Source: Oxalicibacterium faecigallinarum (lineage in GTDB: Bacteria > Pseudomonadota > Gammaproteobacteria > Burkholderiales > Burkholderiaceae_D). From it: 64,000 bases of DNA. The position numbers and the translations under genes are program-made. The stretch is taken from NCBI RefSeq assembly GCF_014635705.1, contig NZ_BMDI01000001.1, positions 1,993,882-2,057,881 on the forward strand. Reading direction: 5' to 3'. This document shows positions 1 to 7,819 of the stretch, one piece after another; position 1 is the first letter of the stretch, and each line of letters starts with the position of its first letter. Under the pieces are notes generated by a model that searched no databases, was not told the DNA's origin, and saw only the letters and a list, made by a program, of their open reading frames with translations.

Positions 1-197
1 ACGCTGCCCTTGTCGACGTCTTCCGCGCCAGGCGACTCGTCGCGGTCACCGCCGACCGGGTATTGATCATGCTGGCCGGCCGGGTTGACGTAAAACGACG
101 TGATCTGCGCGGGCGGCGCACCAGCCTGTTCCAGCGCGGCAATGGCGTGTTGTACTGCGTCTTGCTGGGCGAAGCGCCCGGCGATGATGGTTGTCAT
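1..197 (-). CDS. Hypothetical stress-type protein, N-terminal part only
   Basis: The gene runs off the left edge, so only about 65 codons are visible. The start ATG is at 197-195 with a GGAGAGGCAGAC ribosome site just upstream. The protein begins MTTIIAGRFAQQDAVQHAIA and continues with a QITSFYVNPAGQHDQYPVGG stretch. From memory this resembles small Burkholderiales proteins that carry a C-terminal glycine zipper and are often grouped with general stress proteins, but that half lies outside the window. It is divergent from the lipoprotein gene at 512. The function is not known. Confidence 0.6.
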   Translation of the reverse strand, partial: MTTIIAGRFAQQDAVQHAIAALEQAGAPPAQITSFYVNPAGQHDQYPVGGDRDESPGAEDVDKGS

Positions 198-511
198 GTC
201 TGCCTCTCCTTGCGTTGGTATTTCAACGGGATGCATCTATGCACATGCAGTCTGGCTGCATGCATGAAACCGTACAGCGCACCTTAAAACCCGGTTCGGA
301 TGATGTCCGTTCGCTACCGCACCAGCCAGTTGTTGCGGCCAGGAGACAGGCCCGCCACGCCTGCCAGAGACAGGCGAGTGCGCTGCGCAAATATTTTGAA
401 AGCCGCCTCGCCTTTTTTTCAACGCCTGTGGAATACTGATTTTCGAAGGCTATTGGTCTTCGTAACAAATAAAACTACAAAGTCAGACAACATCAATATT
501 GGAGGAGCATC
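198..511. other. Divergent intergenic region with a short inverted repeat
   Basis: No convincing gene is seen in these 314 bases between two divergent genes. They contain a 7-bp inverted repeat, CATGCAG (244-250) and CTGCATG (256-262), separated by 5 bases. It has no T-run, so it is more likely an operator or chance palindrome than a terminator. The ribosome site of the next gene (GGAGGA, about 500-505) lies at the right end. Confidence 0.4.
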
Positions 512-850
512 ATGAAGCAGATTCAACGTGCTTTGGCACTGGCCGTCTTTGCATCGTTTCTCGCAGGTTGTGCATCGACAGCAAAAGAAGAAAAGAAAGA
601 AATGAAACCGGCCGCTGCACCAGCTGCGGCGGCATCGCCGGCTGACGCCGCAACCAAGAAAGATGTGGAAGCCGCGATCGCCAAGGAAGATCAGCTCAAG
701 GGCAGCAAGATCGCCGTGGCTGCCAAGGATGGCGAAGTCACTCTGACTGGTGAAGTGAAGAATGACTGGCTGAAGTATCTGGCGGAAGAAACCGCCAAGA
801 AGGCCAAATCGGTCAAATCCGTCAAGAACTCGATCAAGGTTCCAGACTGA
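512..850 (+). CDS. BON-domain lipoprotein
   Basis: This 112-residue protein has a lipoprotein signal peptide with the lipobox LAGC (Cys about residue 20), so it should be lipidated and anchored in the outer or inner membrane. A lysine/alanine-rich linker follows. The C-terminal half (about 45-112) fits a BON domain: a KKDVEAAI opening, then GEVTLTGEVKN and a closing VKNSIKV strand. BON proteins are periplasmic factors for envelope integrity and osmotic stress, such as OsmY. A GGAGGA ribosome site precedes the ATG and a strong terminator follows, so it is probably monocistronic. The exact role is unknown. Confidence 0.8.
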   Translation: MKQIQRALALAVFASFLAGCASTAKEEKKEMKPAAAPAAAASPADAATKKDVEAAIAKEDQLKGSKIAVAAKDGEVTLTGEVKNDWLKYLAEETAKKAKSVKSVKNSIKVPD

Positions 851-880
851 TTGCCAATCAAGACAGGCACCAAATGAAAA

Positions 881-906
881 ACGCCGGTATGTCCGGCGTT
901 TTTTTA
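881..906 (+). terminator. Rho-independent terminator of the BON lipoprotein gene
   Basis: Stem ACGCCGG (881-887) pairs with CCGGCGT (893-899) around a 5-base loop and is followed by a run of T to 906. Confidence 0.85.
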
Positions 907-929
907 TGGCGGGTCCATTAACGGTTCGA

Positions 930-1403
930 TCACATCGGCGGTGCCAGCCGACCCTCTTCCGCCAGCTGGCGAATGATCTTGATGGTGTCGACATCGGCTT
1001 CCTGATAGGCCGAACGGCGGAACTCGTTGTAGAACGCGTCCATATCGTCTTCGGTCTTGCCGCTGTCATACACAAAGCGGACAAACAGCGCGCCCGGTTG
1101 TGGTTCTTCAATGCTGACGACCAGACTGGAGTCCGGAATATCGCCCTGTGCAGGCACGCTGTAATGCACGCTCTGTTGCGGCACATATGTCACGGTGTCG
1201 TGCACGTGCAGATCGTTGTAACGCAGCACGCGTGCGACGCTGGTGTCGTCACGCGGCTCCAGCGTGCAGTCATCCAGCCAAGGCACGAACAGCTTGGGCG
1301 ATTCTGCGCGCATGACTAATCCGCGCCACAACTGATCGCGCGTCAATGTGTCAATCAGCGGGTTAAGCGGGTCGTTGATTTCAATCAGATGTTCAAATTG
1401 CAT
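930..1403 (-). CDS. SRPBCC (AtaL-like, DUF1857) family protein
   Basis: This 157-residue protein opens MQFEHLIEINDPLNP, the typical start of the AtaL-like/DUF1857 branch of the SRPBCC (START-like) ligand-binding fold. It is about the usual family length and single-domain, with no signal peptide. I chose the ATG at 1403 because the reading frame further upstream (to 1460) is not like the family N-terminus. SRPBCC proteins form a deep hydrophobic pocket, but this branch has no firmly established function. It is convergent with the lipoprotein gene, and its upstream region faces rep. Confidence 0.75.
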   Translation of the reverse strand: MQFEHLIEINDPLNPLIDTLTRDQLWRGLVMRAESPKLFVPWLDDCTLEPRDDTSVARVLRYNDLHVHDTVTYVPQQSVHYSVPAQGDIPDSSLVVSIEEPQPGALFVRFVYDSGKTEDDMDAFYNEFRRSAYQEADVDTIKIIRQLAEEGRLAPPM

Positions 1404-1607
1404 GGTGCGATCACAGTCGAGAGTTTGATGACATTGTACTGTGTCGCTGCGGGGGAACAATGCGTGTCAGTACGCGCTGGTGCTTTCTGATGCCCATGGT
1501 TGTATTGACAGAGCAACAAGCAATGAGGTGCGAGCCGGCGCGCTGATACAATGAAGCGCTTGTGCATTTCTTTTGCTATGCCTTTGTTGTCCGTCTGATC
1601 ACCCCCG

Positions 1608-3662
1608 ATGTCATCCTCTGCACACGCTTCCACTCATGGTCTGAATGCACCACAGCGCGAAGCCATCCATTACATGGATGGGCCGTGTCTGGTGCTGGCT
1701 GGCGCCGGTTCGGGCAAGACGCGCGTAATCACGACCAAGATTGCCAGTCTGATCGAGCAGCACGGTTACGACCCCAAAAACATCGCCGCGCTGACCTTTA
1801 CCAACAAGGCTGCGCTGGAAATGCAGGAGCGCATCGCCAAGCTGCTCAAGGAACCCAAACAAGCCAAGCAACTGACGGTCAGTACCTTTCACTCGCTGGG
1901 CGTCAAGATCCTGCGGCAGGAAGCCAAGGAGCTTGGCCTCAAGGATCGTTTTTCGATCATGGATAGCGACGACTGTTTTTCGCTGGTGCAGGATCTCGCC
2001 GTTACGACCGACAAGCAATTGATTCGTCGTATCCAGACCGCGATGTCCTTGTGGAAGAATGGCCTGATCGATCCCGATACCGCACTGCGGCAAGCCAAGG
2101 ATGAAGACGAGGCGCAAGCAGCACGCGTATACGCGAGTTACGTCGCCACGCTGTCGGCGTATCAGGCAGTCGATTTCGATGACCTGATTCGCCTGCCGGT
2201 CGAGCTGTTCCGCAATAATGAAGCGGTGCGCGATAAATGGCAGCGTCGTTTGCGCTATCTGCTGGTCGATGAATATCAGGACACCAACACCTGTCAGTAC
2301 GAGCTGGTCAAGTTGCTGGTCACGGGTCTGGGCAAGAAGCCGATGTTTACGGCCGTGGGCGATGACGATCAGGCGATCTACGCTTGGCGTGGTGCGACGA
2401 TCGAAAACCTCAAGCAGTTGCAGGTCGACTTTCCCGATCTGCGGGTGATCAAGCTCGAGCAGAATTACCGTTCGAGTACACGCATTCTGCAGGCAGCCAA
2501 CTCGGTCATTGCCAACAATCCAAAACTGTTTGAGAAGTCCTTGTGGTCCGAGCATGGCCTTGGCGATCCGGTCAAGGTGCTTGGCATGCAGGACGACGAG
2601 CAGGAGGCCGAGCAGGTTGCCATCATGCTGTCGGCACACAAGTTCGAGCGACGCGCCAAATTTTCCGATTACGCAATCCTCTATCGCGGCAATCATCAGG
2701 CGCGCGTGATCGAGCAGGCACTGCGCAAGGAACGCATCCCCTACACGATCTCCGGCGGACAGAGTTTTTTCGATCGAGCCGAAATCAAGGACATCATTGC
2801 CTACCTGCGACTGATCGCGAACGAAGATGATGATCCTGCATTCATCCGCGCGGTGACGACACCCAAGCGCGGCGTTGGACAATCGACGCTGGAGACACTG
2901 GGCGCTTTTGCCGGACAATGGCAATGCTCGCTGTTCGAGGCTGTCTTCAAGGGCGGGCTCGAAGCCAAGCTGGCAGATCGGCAACTGGCTCCGTTGCGCG
3001 AGTTCTGTACCTTCATCAACAATCTCGAAGCCCACGCCCATCGCGAAGGCCATGCCGCATCGCTGCTCGATGACATGATGAAGGAAATCAATTACGAAGC
3101 CTATCTGTACGATAACTTTGACGACAGGCAGGCGCAGGCACGCTGGCAAAACGTGATCGATTTCACGACCTGGTTGAAGGAAAAAGGCAGCGGCGGCAAA
3201 GATGGCACCGAGGATGAGCGCAGTCTGCTCGATCTGACGCAGATGGTGGCGCTGATGACCATGCTCGAAGGCAAGGATGAAGAGCCGGATGCGGTGCGCA
3301 TGTCCACGCTGCATGCCTCCAAGGGGCTGGAATTTCCCCACGTGTTTCTGGTTGGCGTGGAAGAAGGCATCCTGCCGCACAAGGGCGATCCCGATGCGCC
3401 GGTTGACACGCTCGGTGCGCGTATCGAGGAAGAGCGTCGACTGATGTATGTCGGCATCACGCGTGCCCAACGTTCGCTGCATGTGACGTGGTGTAAAAAG
3501 CGCAAGCGTGCGCGTGAATACGTGCATTGCGATGTCTCGCGGTTTATCAAGGAGATGAAGCTGGATGAAGGCGATGCCGTGCCGACCGAAGAGGAAGTCA
3601 TCACGCCGCAAAACCGGCTCGCCAACCTCAAGGCTTTGCTGCAAAAGCCCAAGGTCGCCTGA
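1608..3662 (+). CDS. rep: ATP-dependent DNA helicase Rep (UvrD/Rep superfamily I)
   Basis: A 684-residue SF1A 3'-5' helicase, close to the 673 residues of E. coli Rep. The Walker A motif AGAGSGKT is at residues 31-38 and the Walker B/DExx motif (VDEYQDTN) near 220. GDDDQAIYAWRG (motif III) follows, then ALTFTNKAA (Ia) early in the chain, and the late motifs STLHASKGLEF and EEERRLMYVGITRA (V and VI). Rep removes proteins ahead of replication forks and helps restart stalled forks. The gene stands alone with no clear Shine-Dalgarno. The choice of Rep over UvrD or PcrA rests on length and overall resemblance. Confidence 0.9.
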   Translation: MSSSAHASTHGLNAPQREAIHYMDGPCLVLAGAGSGKTRVITTKIASLIEQHGYDPKNIAALTFTNKAALEMQERIAKLLKEPKQAKQLTVSTFHSLGVKILRQEAKELGLKDRFSIMDSDDCFSLVQDLAVTTDKQLIRRIQTAMSLWKNGLIDPDTALRQAKDEDEAQAARVYASYVATLSAYQAVDFDDLIRLPVELFRNNEAVRDKWQRRLRYLLVDEYQDTNTCQYELVKLLVTGLGKKPMFTAVGDDDQAIYAWRGATIENLKQLQVDFPDLRVIKLEQNYRSSTRILQAANSVIANNPKLFEKSLWSEHGLGDPVKVLGMQDDEQEAEQVAIMLSAHKFERRAKFSDYAILYRGNHQARVIEQALRKERIPYTISGGQSFFDRAEIKDIIAYLRLIANEDDDPAFIRAVTTPKRGVGQSTLETLGAFAGQWQCSLFEAVFKGGLEAKLADRQLAPLREFCTFINNLEAHAHREGHAASLLDDMMKEINYEAYLYDNFDDRQAQARWQNVIDFTTWLKEKGSGGKDGTEDERSLLDLTQMVALMTMLEGKDEEPDAVRMSTLHASKGLEFPHVFLVGVEEGILPHKGDPDAPVDTLGARIEEERRLMYVGITRAQRSLHVTWCKKRKRAREYVHCDVSRFIKEMKLDEGDAVPTEEEVITPQNRLANLKALLQKPKVA

Positions 3663-3739
3663 TCGGCCATGGCAATGGCATGGATCATGCGTCGCTTTTT
3701 GATTCTTTTTTGCACGCCGCTTGTCGCATGTCATGACCG

Positions 3740-5176
3740 ATGACTGATTCTGCTCCGACCCCTTCTCCGTTAACAGCACGATCAACGCCGCGCAAAAAGC
3801 GCGGACGTCACACGCGTCGCGTCTCGCGTCATTCCTGGCGCATTGCCGTCTTTCTGGGTGGTGCGGCGGTGGTCGCGCTGTTCTCGCTCGGGTTTGCATG
3901 GCTGGCTGAAACCATGCTGCACTTCAATCGCGAAATCACGCACGCGCATGGGTGGAGTGCCTTGCTGATGTTGCCGATCGCCTTTGCCGCCATTCGCTGG
4001 CTGACGTTGCGCCATGCGCCGGAAGCGCGTGGTAGCGGTATTCCGCAAGTCATTGCCGCGATGTCGATGCCGGCAGGCAAGGCACAGACCACGCTGGTGT
4101 CGTTAAAGCAATCCTTGTGGAAAATCGTGCTGACGGCAGCCGGCCTGCTGGCTGGCGCCTCGATCGGACGCGAAGGGCCATCGGTGCAGGTCGGTGCCGC
4201 GGCGATGCTGGCGTGGGGAAACTGGTGGCAAAAGCGGCGTCGCTTTGCCGTCGGGTTTCGTCCCGATGCACTGATTGCCGCGGGCGCTGCCGGTGGTCTG
4301 GCTGCCGCTTTCAATACGCCGCTGGCCGGTGTGGTGTTTGCGATTGAAGAGCTCGGGCGCGGTAGCGTGGTGCGCTGGGATCGGCTGGTGATTGCCGCGG
4401 TGCTGAGCGCCGGTTTCATTGCTCTCGCATTGGTTGGCAATAACCCCTACTTTCATATTGATGAAGCCATGCTCACGGCGCATGGATCATGGCAGGCTGT
4501 GTTGTTGTGCGCCGTACTCAATGGCGTGCTGGGCGGGCTGTTTGCCAAAGCCTTATTGGCAGGACCAATGGTTTGGTTGCCCTCGGTTGCGCGTGGCTGG
4601 GCGCAGCGGCATCCGGTGTGGCTTGCCGCACTATGCGGTTTGCTGGTCGCGTTTCTGGGTTTGCTGACGGCCGGGGCAACGTATGGTACCGGCTATGAAC
4701 AGTCCGCCGCCTTGCTGAACGGGCAACCGCTTGAGAGCATGTTATTTGGTCTGGCCAAACTGGGGGCCACGATCCTCTCCTACTTTGCCGGTATTCCGGG
4801 CGGTATTTTTACGCCGTCGCTGGCGATTGGCACGGGCATCGGCGACAATATCGCTGCACTGCTGCCGGGTGCGGCGGATGGACGGCTGATCGTGTTGTTG
4901 TCGATGGCGGGTTTCCTTGCCGCGGCGACACAATCGCCGATCACGGCTGCGGTGATCGTGATGGAAATGACGCGCAGTCAGGATGTCACATTGCTGCTGC
5001 TGGCGACGACCCTGCTGGCCTCATTCATTTCAAGACAGTTCTGTCCCAAACCGTTTTATCATGCGGCGGCCCGCAATTTCCGTCGCGATGCCATGCAAAA
5101 GCATCAGGCATTGACCACGCAACTGAGCGGGCAAGCCAATGCGTTATCAGAGAAAACAGAGAAACCCAAAGCATGA
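3740..5176 (+). CDS. ClC-family chloride channel/transporter
   Basis: This 478-residue polytopic membrane protein carries the three ClC signatures: GSGIPQV near residue 98, GREGPSVQ near 143 (the Glu is the usual gating and proton-coupling residue), and GGIFTP near 354. A basic cytoplasmic N-terminus (RKKRGRHTRR) precedes the first helix. There is no CBS pair at the C-terminus, as in most short bacterial ClCs. Family members are Cl-/H+ antiporters or Cl- channels used in acid resistance and, in a subgroup, fluoride export; nothing here marks the fluoride type. Its stop overlaps the slyX start by 4 bases. Confidence 0.88.
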   Translation: MTDSAPTPSPLTARSTPRKKRGRHTRRVSRHSWRIAVFLGGAAVVALFSLGFAWLAETMLHFNREITHAHGWSALLMLPIAFAAIRWLTLRHAPEARGSGIPQVIAAMSMPAGKAQTTLVSLKQSLWKIVLTAAGLLAGASIGREGPSVQVGAAAMLAWGNWWQKRRRFAVGFRPDALIAAGAAGGLAAAFNTPLAGVVFAIEELGRGSVVRWDRLVIAAVLSAGFIALALVGNNPYFHIDEAMLTAHGSWQAVLLCAVLNGVLGGLFAKALLAGPMVWLPSVARGWAQRHPVWLAALCGLLVAFLGLLTAGATYGTGYEQSAALLNGQPLESMLFGLAKLGATILSYFAGIPGGIFTPSLAIGTGIGDNIAALLPGAADGRLIVLLSMAGFLAAATQSPITAAVIVMEMTRSQDVTLLLLATTLLASFISRQFCPKPFYHAAARNFRRDAMQKHQALTTQLSGQANALSEKTEKPKA

Positions 5177-5376
5177 ACGAAGAACGCATCGTCGATATCG
5201 AACTCAAGCTGACGAGCCATGAAGACCTGCTCGATACACTCAACAAGACGGTGTATGAGCAGCAACGGAAGATTGAAGAACTGGAAGCGCTCTGCGCGGC
5301 GCTGGTACATCGACTGGTCGAATTGCGCGAAGCGACTGCGCAAACACCGCTCAACGAACCACCACCGCATTACTGA
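5173..5376 (+). CDS. slyX: SlyX family protein
   Basis: This 67-residue acidic protein is almost entirely coiled coil, with the heptad pattern running from IVDIELKLTSHEDLLDTLNK through to VHRLVEL. It ends in the proline-rich PPPHY tail that is characteristic of SlyX. The function of SlyX is unresolved; in enterobacteria it lies next to slyD. The ATGA overlap with the ClC gene indicates translational coupling. This pairing with a chloride channel is not one I recognise as standard. Confidence 0.88.
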   Translation: MNEERIVDIELKLTSHEDLLDTLNKTVYEQQRKIEELEALCAALVHRLVELREATAQTPLNEPPPHY

Positions 5377-5398
5377 GCCAATTTTTTTACCGAACACC

Positions 5399-5731
5399 AT
5401 GCAAGCATCCGATAAAGAGCAGCAACTGCTGCACGCCAAACTCAATATGGAAACCTCGCAGATTGCCTGGAGCGAACTGCTACGCTATTTTGCCGGCGGT
5501 CATGTGATCTATGTCAGCAATGAGCTTGACCTGGTCGATGTGGCGGCGCGCTTTACCGTCGATGACAAGTCGGCGGTCGAGCAATGGCTGAATGAAAAGC
5601 GCATCTGCAAGGCGACCGACGATCAGGCACGTGACTGGCTGGCTGCAGATGCGATGTTGTGGGCCGTCGTCGCGCGACCCTGGATTTTGGTGCAGGAGAA
5701 AAAACCTGAACCTGCATCGACCGTGCATTGA
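5399..5731 (+). CDS. DUF2288 family protein
   Basis: This 110-residue soluble protein contains the DUF2288 pattern: HAKLNMETSQIAWSELLRYF, then a GGHVIYV strand and LDLVDVAARFTVDDKSAVEQWL. It ends with a short DQARDWLAADAMLWAVV helix. I start it at the ATG at 5399, where the family similarity begins; the open frame extends upstream only as a shadow of slyX. The family has no assigned function. It is probably the last gene of the ClC-slyX transcript, since a strong terminator follows. Confidence 0.8.
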   Translation: MQASDKEQQLLHAKLNMETSQIAWSELLRYFAGGHVIYVSNELDLVDVAARFTVDDKSAVEQWLNEKRICKATDDQARDWLAADAMLWAVVARPWILVQEKKPEPASTVH

Positions 5732-5744
5732 GAGGTCGAGATAA

Positions 5745-5783
5745 TAAAAAAACCGCGATGGCTTTGCAGCCTCGCGGTTTTTT
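5745..5783 (+). terminator. Bidirectional terminator
   Basis: Stem AACCGCGA (5751-5758) pairs with TCGCGGTT (5772-5779), with further pairing possible inside. It is flanked by A-rich bases on the left and T-rich bases on the right, so it can serve both the DUF2288 gene and the convergent gene ending at 5799. Confidence 0.85.
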
Positions 5784-5798
5784 ACTGGGCAGAGCGGC

Positions 5799-6494
5799 TT
5801 ACTGTTTCGACTGGTGATGCAGTGCGACAAACAGGGTGGCCAGCGTCGACAATACGGACGCGAAGTGTTCATCCGGTTCGGTGTTATCCCAGATGTAATG
5901 GGCCATCACGGATTCAAATTCCTTGGATTTTTTCTTCGCCGTGACCGAATGCGCGCGCGTGATCGCTTTCAGAAACTGGCGGCGCATGTTCGGCAATACA
6001 GGAATGTGCTCGCTGTCATCGAGAAATTCAAAACCGCCTGGCAGCTTGCCACCTTTCATCTGAAATTCCAGACGTTCGTACACTGCGGGTGGGAGATCCT
6101 TGGCCAGCTCGCAGGCACTTTCGTTCAGCTTGAGCACCATGCTGAAACCGGCTGGATAGATCACGTCTTCGTCTTCGCGCTCCGACAGAAAAACGGCCAG
6201 GCGCAGGGAATACTCGGCATTAAAGGCGTCTTCTTTTGTGTTGGTATCGCTGGTGCGTGTGCGTGGCCAGAAGATCAGCGTGCCCGGTGTGCTTTCATCG
6301 TCAGGGTCAGGGAAAAATTCGGTGGCAATGTCATTGGCCGAGTCACCCGCAACGGATAGCATCTTGAGCACGGGTTCCTCCAGCTCGCCAAGAATGGAGG
6401 CGACAATTTTGCCGGTGGTAGCGATGTCGGCATTACTCAGGTCTTCGACAATATAGCCTTCGAGCGGCGACAGTAATTCGTTAGGATCAAGCAT
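5799..6494 (-). CDS. Hypothetical protein
   Basis: A 231-residue acidic soluble protein that I do not recognise. It has no signal peptide or membrane segment. Visible features are an N-terminal helix-rich part (LSPLEGYIVEDLSNADIATT), an acidic FFPDPDDESTPG turn, a hydrophobic core strand GTLIFWPRTRT, and a late AITRAHSVTAKKKSKEF helix. Codon use looks like that of its neighbours, which supports a real gene. It shares the terminator region with the convergent DUF2288 gene. The start ATG at 6494 lacks a strong Shine-Dalgarno. Confidence 0.65.
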   Translation of the reverse strand: MLDPNELLSPLEGYIVEDLSNADIATTGKIVASILGELEEPVLKMLSVAGDSANDIATEFFPDPDDESTPGTLIFWPRTRTSDTNTKEDAFNAEYSLRLAVFLSEREDEDVIYPAGFSMVLKLNESACELAKDLPPAVYERLEFQMKGGKLPGGFEFLDDSEHIPVLPNMRRQFLKAITRAHSVTAKKKSKEFESVMAHYIWDNTEPDEHFASVLSTLATLFVALHHQSKQ

Positions 6495-6700
6495 GGGGAA
6501 AATTCAATCTGCGGAGGTGAGGAAAGCATGCACAGGGCATGCCAGCAAAGTGCCTGCACTATAACTGAAAAGTACGACGCTCGACAGCCGGAAGACAACT
6601 CATCATGCAACGTCTGTCATGATTACAGGTCAATAGAGCAGGACATGCTGCTTCGACATGCCAGATGCAGCTTCATTCACTCATCAACAAGGAATTCATC

Positions 6701-7036
6701 ATGTATGCATGGCTATTGCCGACCATCAAGGCGATTCTGCCGCATGTCGGCACCATCATCACGGCGGCACAACCGATGTTCAAGAGCCGCAAGGTAGACA
6801 AGACCTCGGCAAATAGTGATGAACTGATTTTGCAGGATCAGATCAGCGAGTTGCAGAACGCGGCCTCTCAGAATGCCGGCAATATTCAGGAGCTGGCCCA
6901 GCAGCTGCAGCAAACCGTGATGATGTTTGAACGCGCTGCTATCGAGAGTGAAAAACGTTATCGTCGTCTCAGCATCGTCACAGGGACGGCGCTGGTCGCT
7001 GCGGTGGTGTCACTGGGGATGTGGATGACGGCATAA
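6701..7036 (+). CDS. Small membrane protein with coiled coil, unknown
   Basis: A 111-residue protein, taken from the ATG at 6701 because AAGGAA lies 7 bases upstream. The N-terminus (MYAWLLPTIKAILPHVGTII) is a hydrophobic helix. Residues about 37-80 form a heptad-rich coiled coil (LILQDQISELQNA onward). The C-terminus ends in a membrane helix (TGTALVAAVVSLGMWM). This helix-coil-helix layout is common in small inner-membrane proteins of unknown role. An alternative ATG at 6665 would add 12 residues. It stands between two unrelated genes. Confidence 0.6.
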   Translation: MYAWLLPTIKAILPHVGTIITAAQPMFKSRKVDKTSANSDELILQDQISELQNAASQNAGNIQELAQQLQQTVMMFERAAIESEKRYRRLSIVTGTALVAAVVSLGMWMTA

Positions 7037-7245
7037 GGATATGAAAAGAAAGCAGCCCATCCAAATCGATTATGTGAGGCAACGAACAAACGGATGCGGA
7101 TAGATGATGCCGAGCGGCAACTTTCCTGAACTCCGGATGTTGTAGGGGGTCTTTAAGAAAGCGCATTGCCGGGTGCTGTCATTCGGTGATGCTCCGACTG
7201 CCGTACGAATCGTTCGTCGGTTAAATCAAAAGAATAGGAGTCGAT

Positions 7246-7674
7246 ATGACCAAACTCAACACCATTCTGGCCGGTACGGCCCTCGCCATGTTTTCGCAAT
7301 TCGCTGCCGCGCAATCGGCACCGGCAAGTGCGCCGGCACAAATCGTCGTGCCTGCCGCATCTGCACCTTCGAATCCGAATGATCCGGCTTATACCGATCA
7401 GTCGCGCCTGAATCAGACTAACGATCCTTACGTTAAAAAACGTATAGCGAACAAGGAAGCCAAGGCTGAATACAAGGCAGAAAAGAAAGCAGCCAAGGAC
7501 GAATACAAGTCCGAGAAAAAAGCGGCCAAGCAAGAATACAAAGCCGAGAAAAAAGACGCACGCGAAACCCGTAAGGAAGAGTTGAAAGAAATGCGTCAAA
7601 CGCCAGCCATCGATCCGGTGACCGGCAAGCCATCGACCATGGACAGCCCGGTTGTGCCTGGCACCACGCGTTAA
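7246..7674 (+). CDS. Exported lysine/alanine/glutamate-rich repeat protein
   Basis: A 142-residue protein with a clear signal peptide (MTKLNTILAGTALAMFSQFAAAQ, cleavage after AAA) and an AGGAG ribosome site. Its centre (about 66-112) is a charged helix made of imperfect 11-residue repeats of the type AEYKAEKKAAK, repeated about four times. The tail (PVTGKPSTMDSPVVPGTTR) is proline-rich and disordered. It is probably a periplasmic, highly charged helical or disordered protein; I know of no function. A terminator follows directly. Confidence 0.7.
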   Translation: MTKLNTILAGTALAMFSQFAAAQSAPASAPAQIVVPAASAPSNPNDPAYTDQSRLNQTNDPYVKKRIANKEAKAEYKAEKKAAKDEYKSEKKAAKQEYKAEKKDARETRKEELKEMRQTPAIDPVTGKPSTMDSPVVPGTTR

Positions 7675-7700
7675 GGCAAAACAGGCTAGGGCCTGCATGA

Positions 7701-7732
7701 AGGCGGAATCGTTCTGGCGGTTCCGCCTTTTG
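7701..7732 (+). terminator. Terminator after the repeat protein gene
   Basis: Stem AGGCGGAA (7701-7708) pairs with TTCCGCCT (7721-7728) and is followed by TTTGCTTT. Confidence 0.8.
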
Positions 7733-7758
7733 CTTTATGTCAATGTCAAACACGATAG

Positions 7759-7774
7759 CTGTATTTATATACAG
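7759..7774 (+). promoter_or_regulatory. LexA (SOS) box upstream of dinB
   Basis: The 16 bases CTGTATTTATATACAG match the proteobacterial LexA consensus CTGT-N8-ACAG with an AT-rich centre. The site is 46 bases before the dinB ATG, next to a possible -10 element (TAGAAT, 7775-7780), so LexA bound here would block the promoter. Confidence 0.88.
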
Positions 7775-7819
7775 TAGAATATCGTCTGTTCGTTTCCTTC
7801 GACAGCCGCTTTTCTCATC

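Noticed and set aside
1611..3899. A long open frame (762 codons) on the minus strand opposite rep
   Set aside because: It lies entirely against a clear Rep helicase gene; the protein lacks any recognisable domain and reflects GC-biased codon positions.
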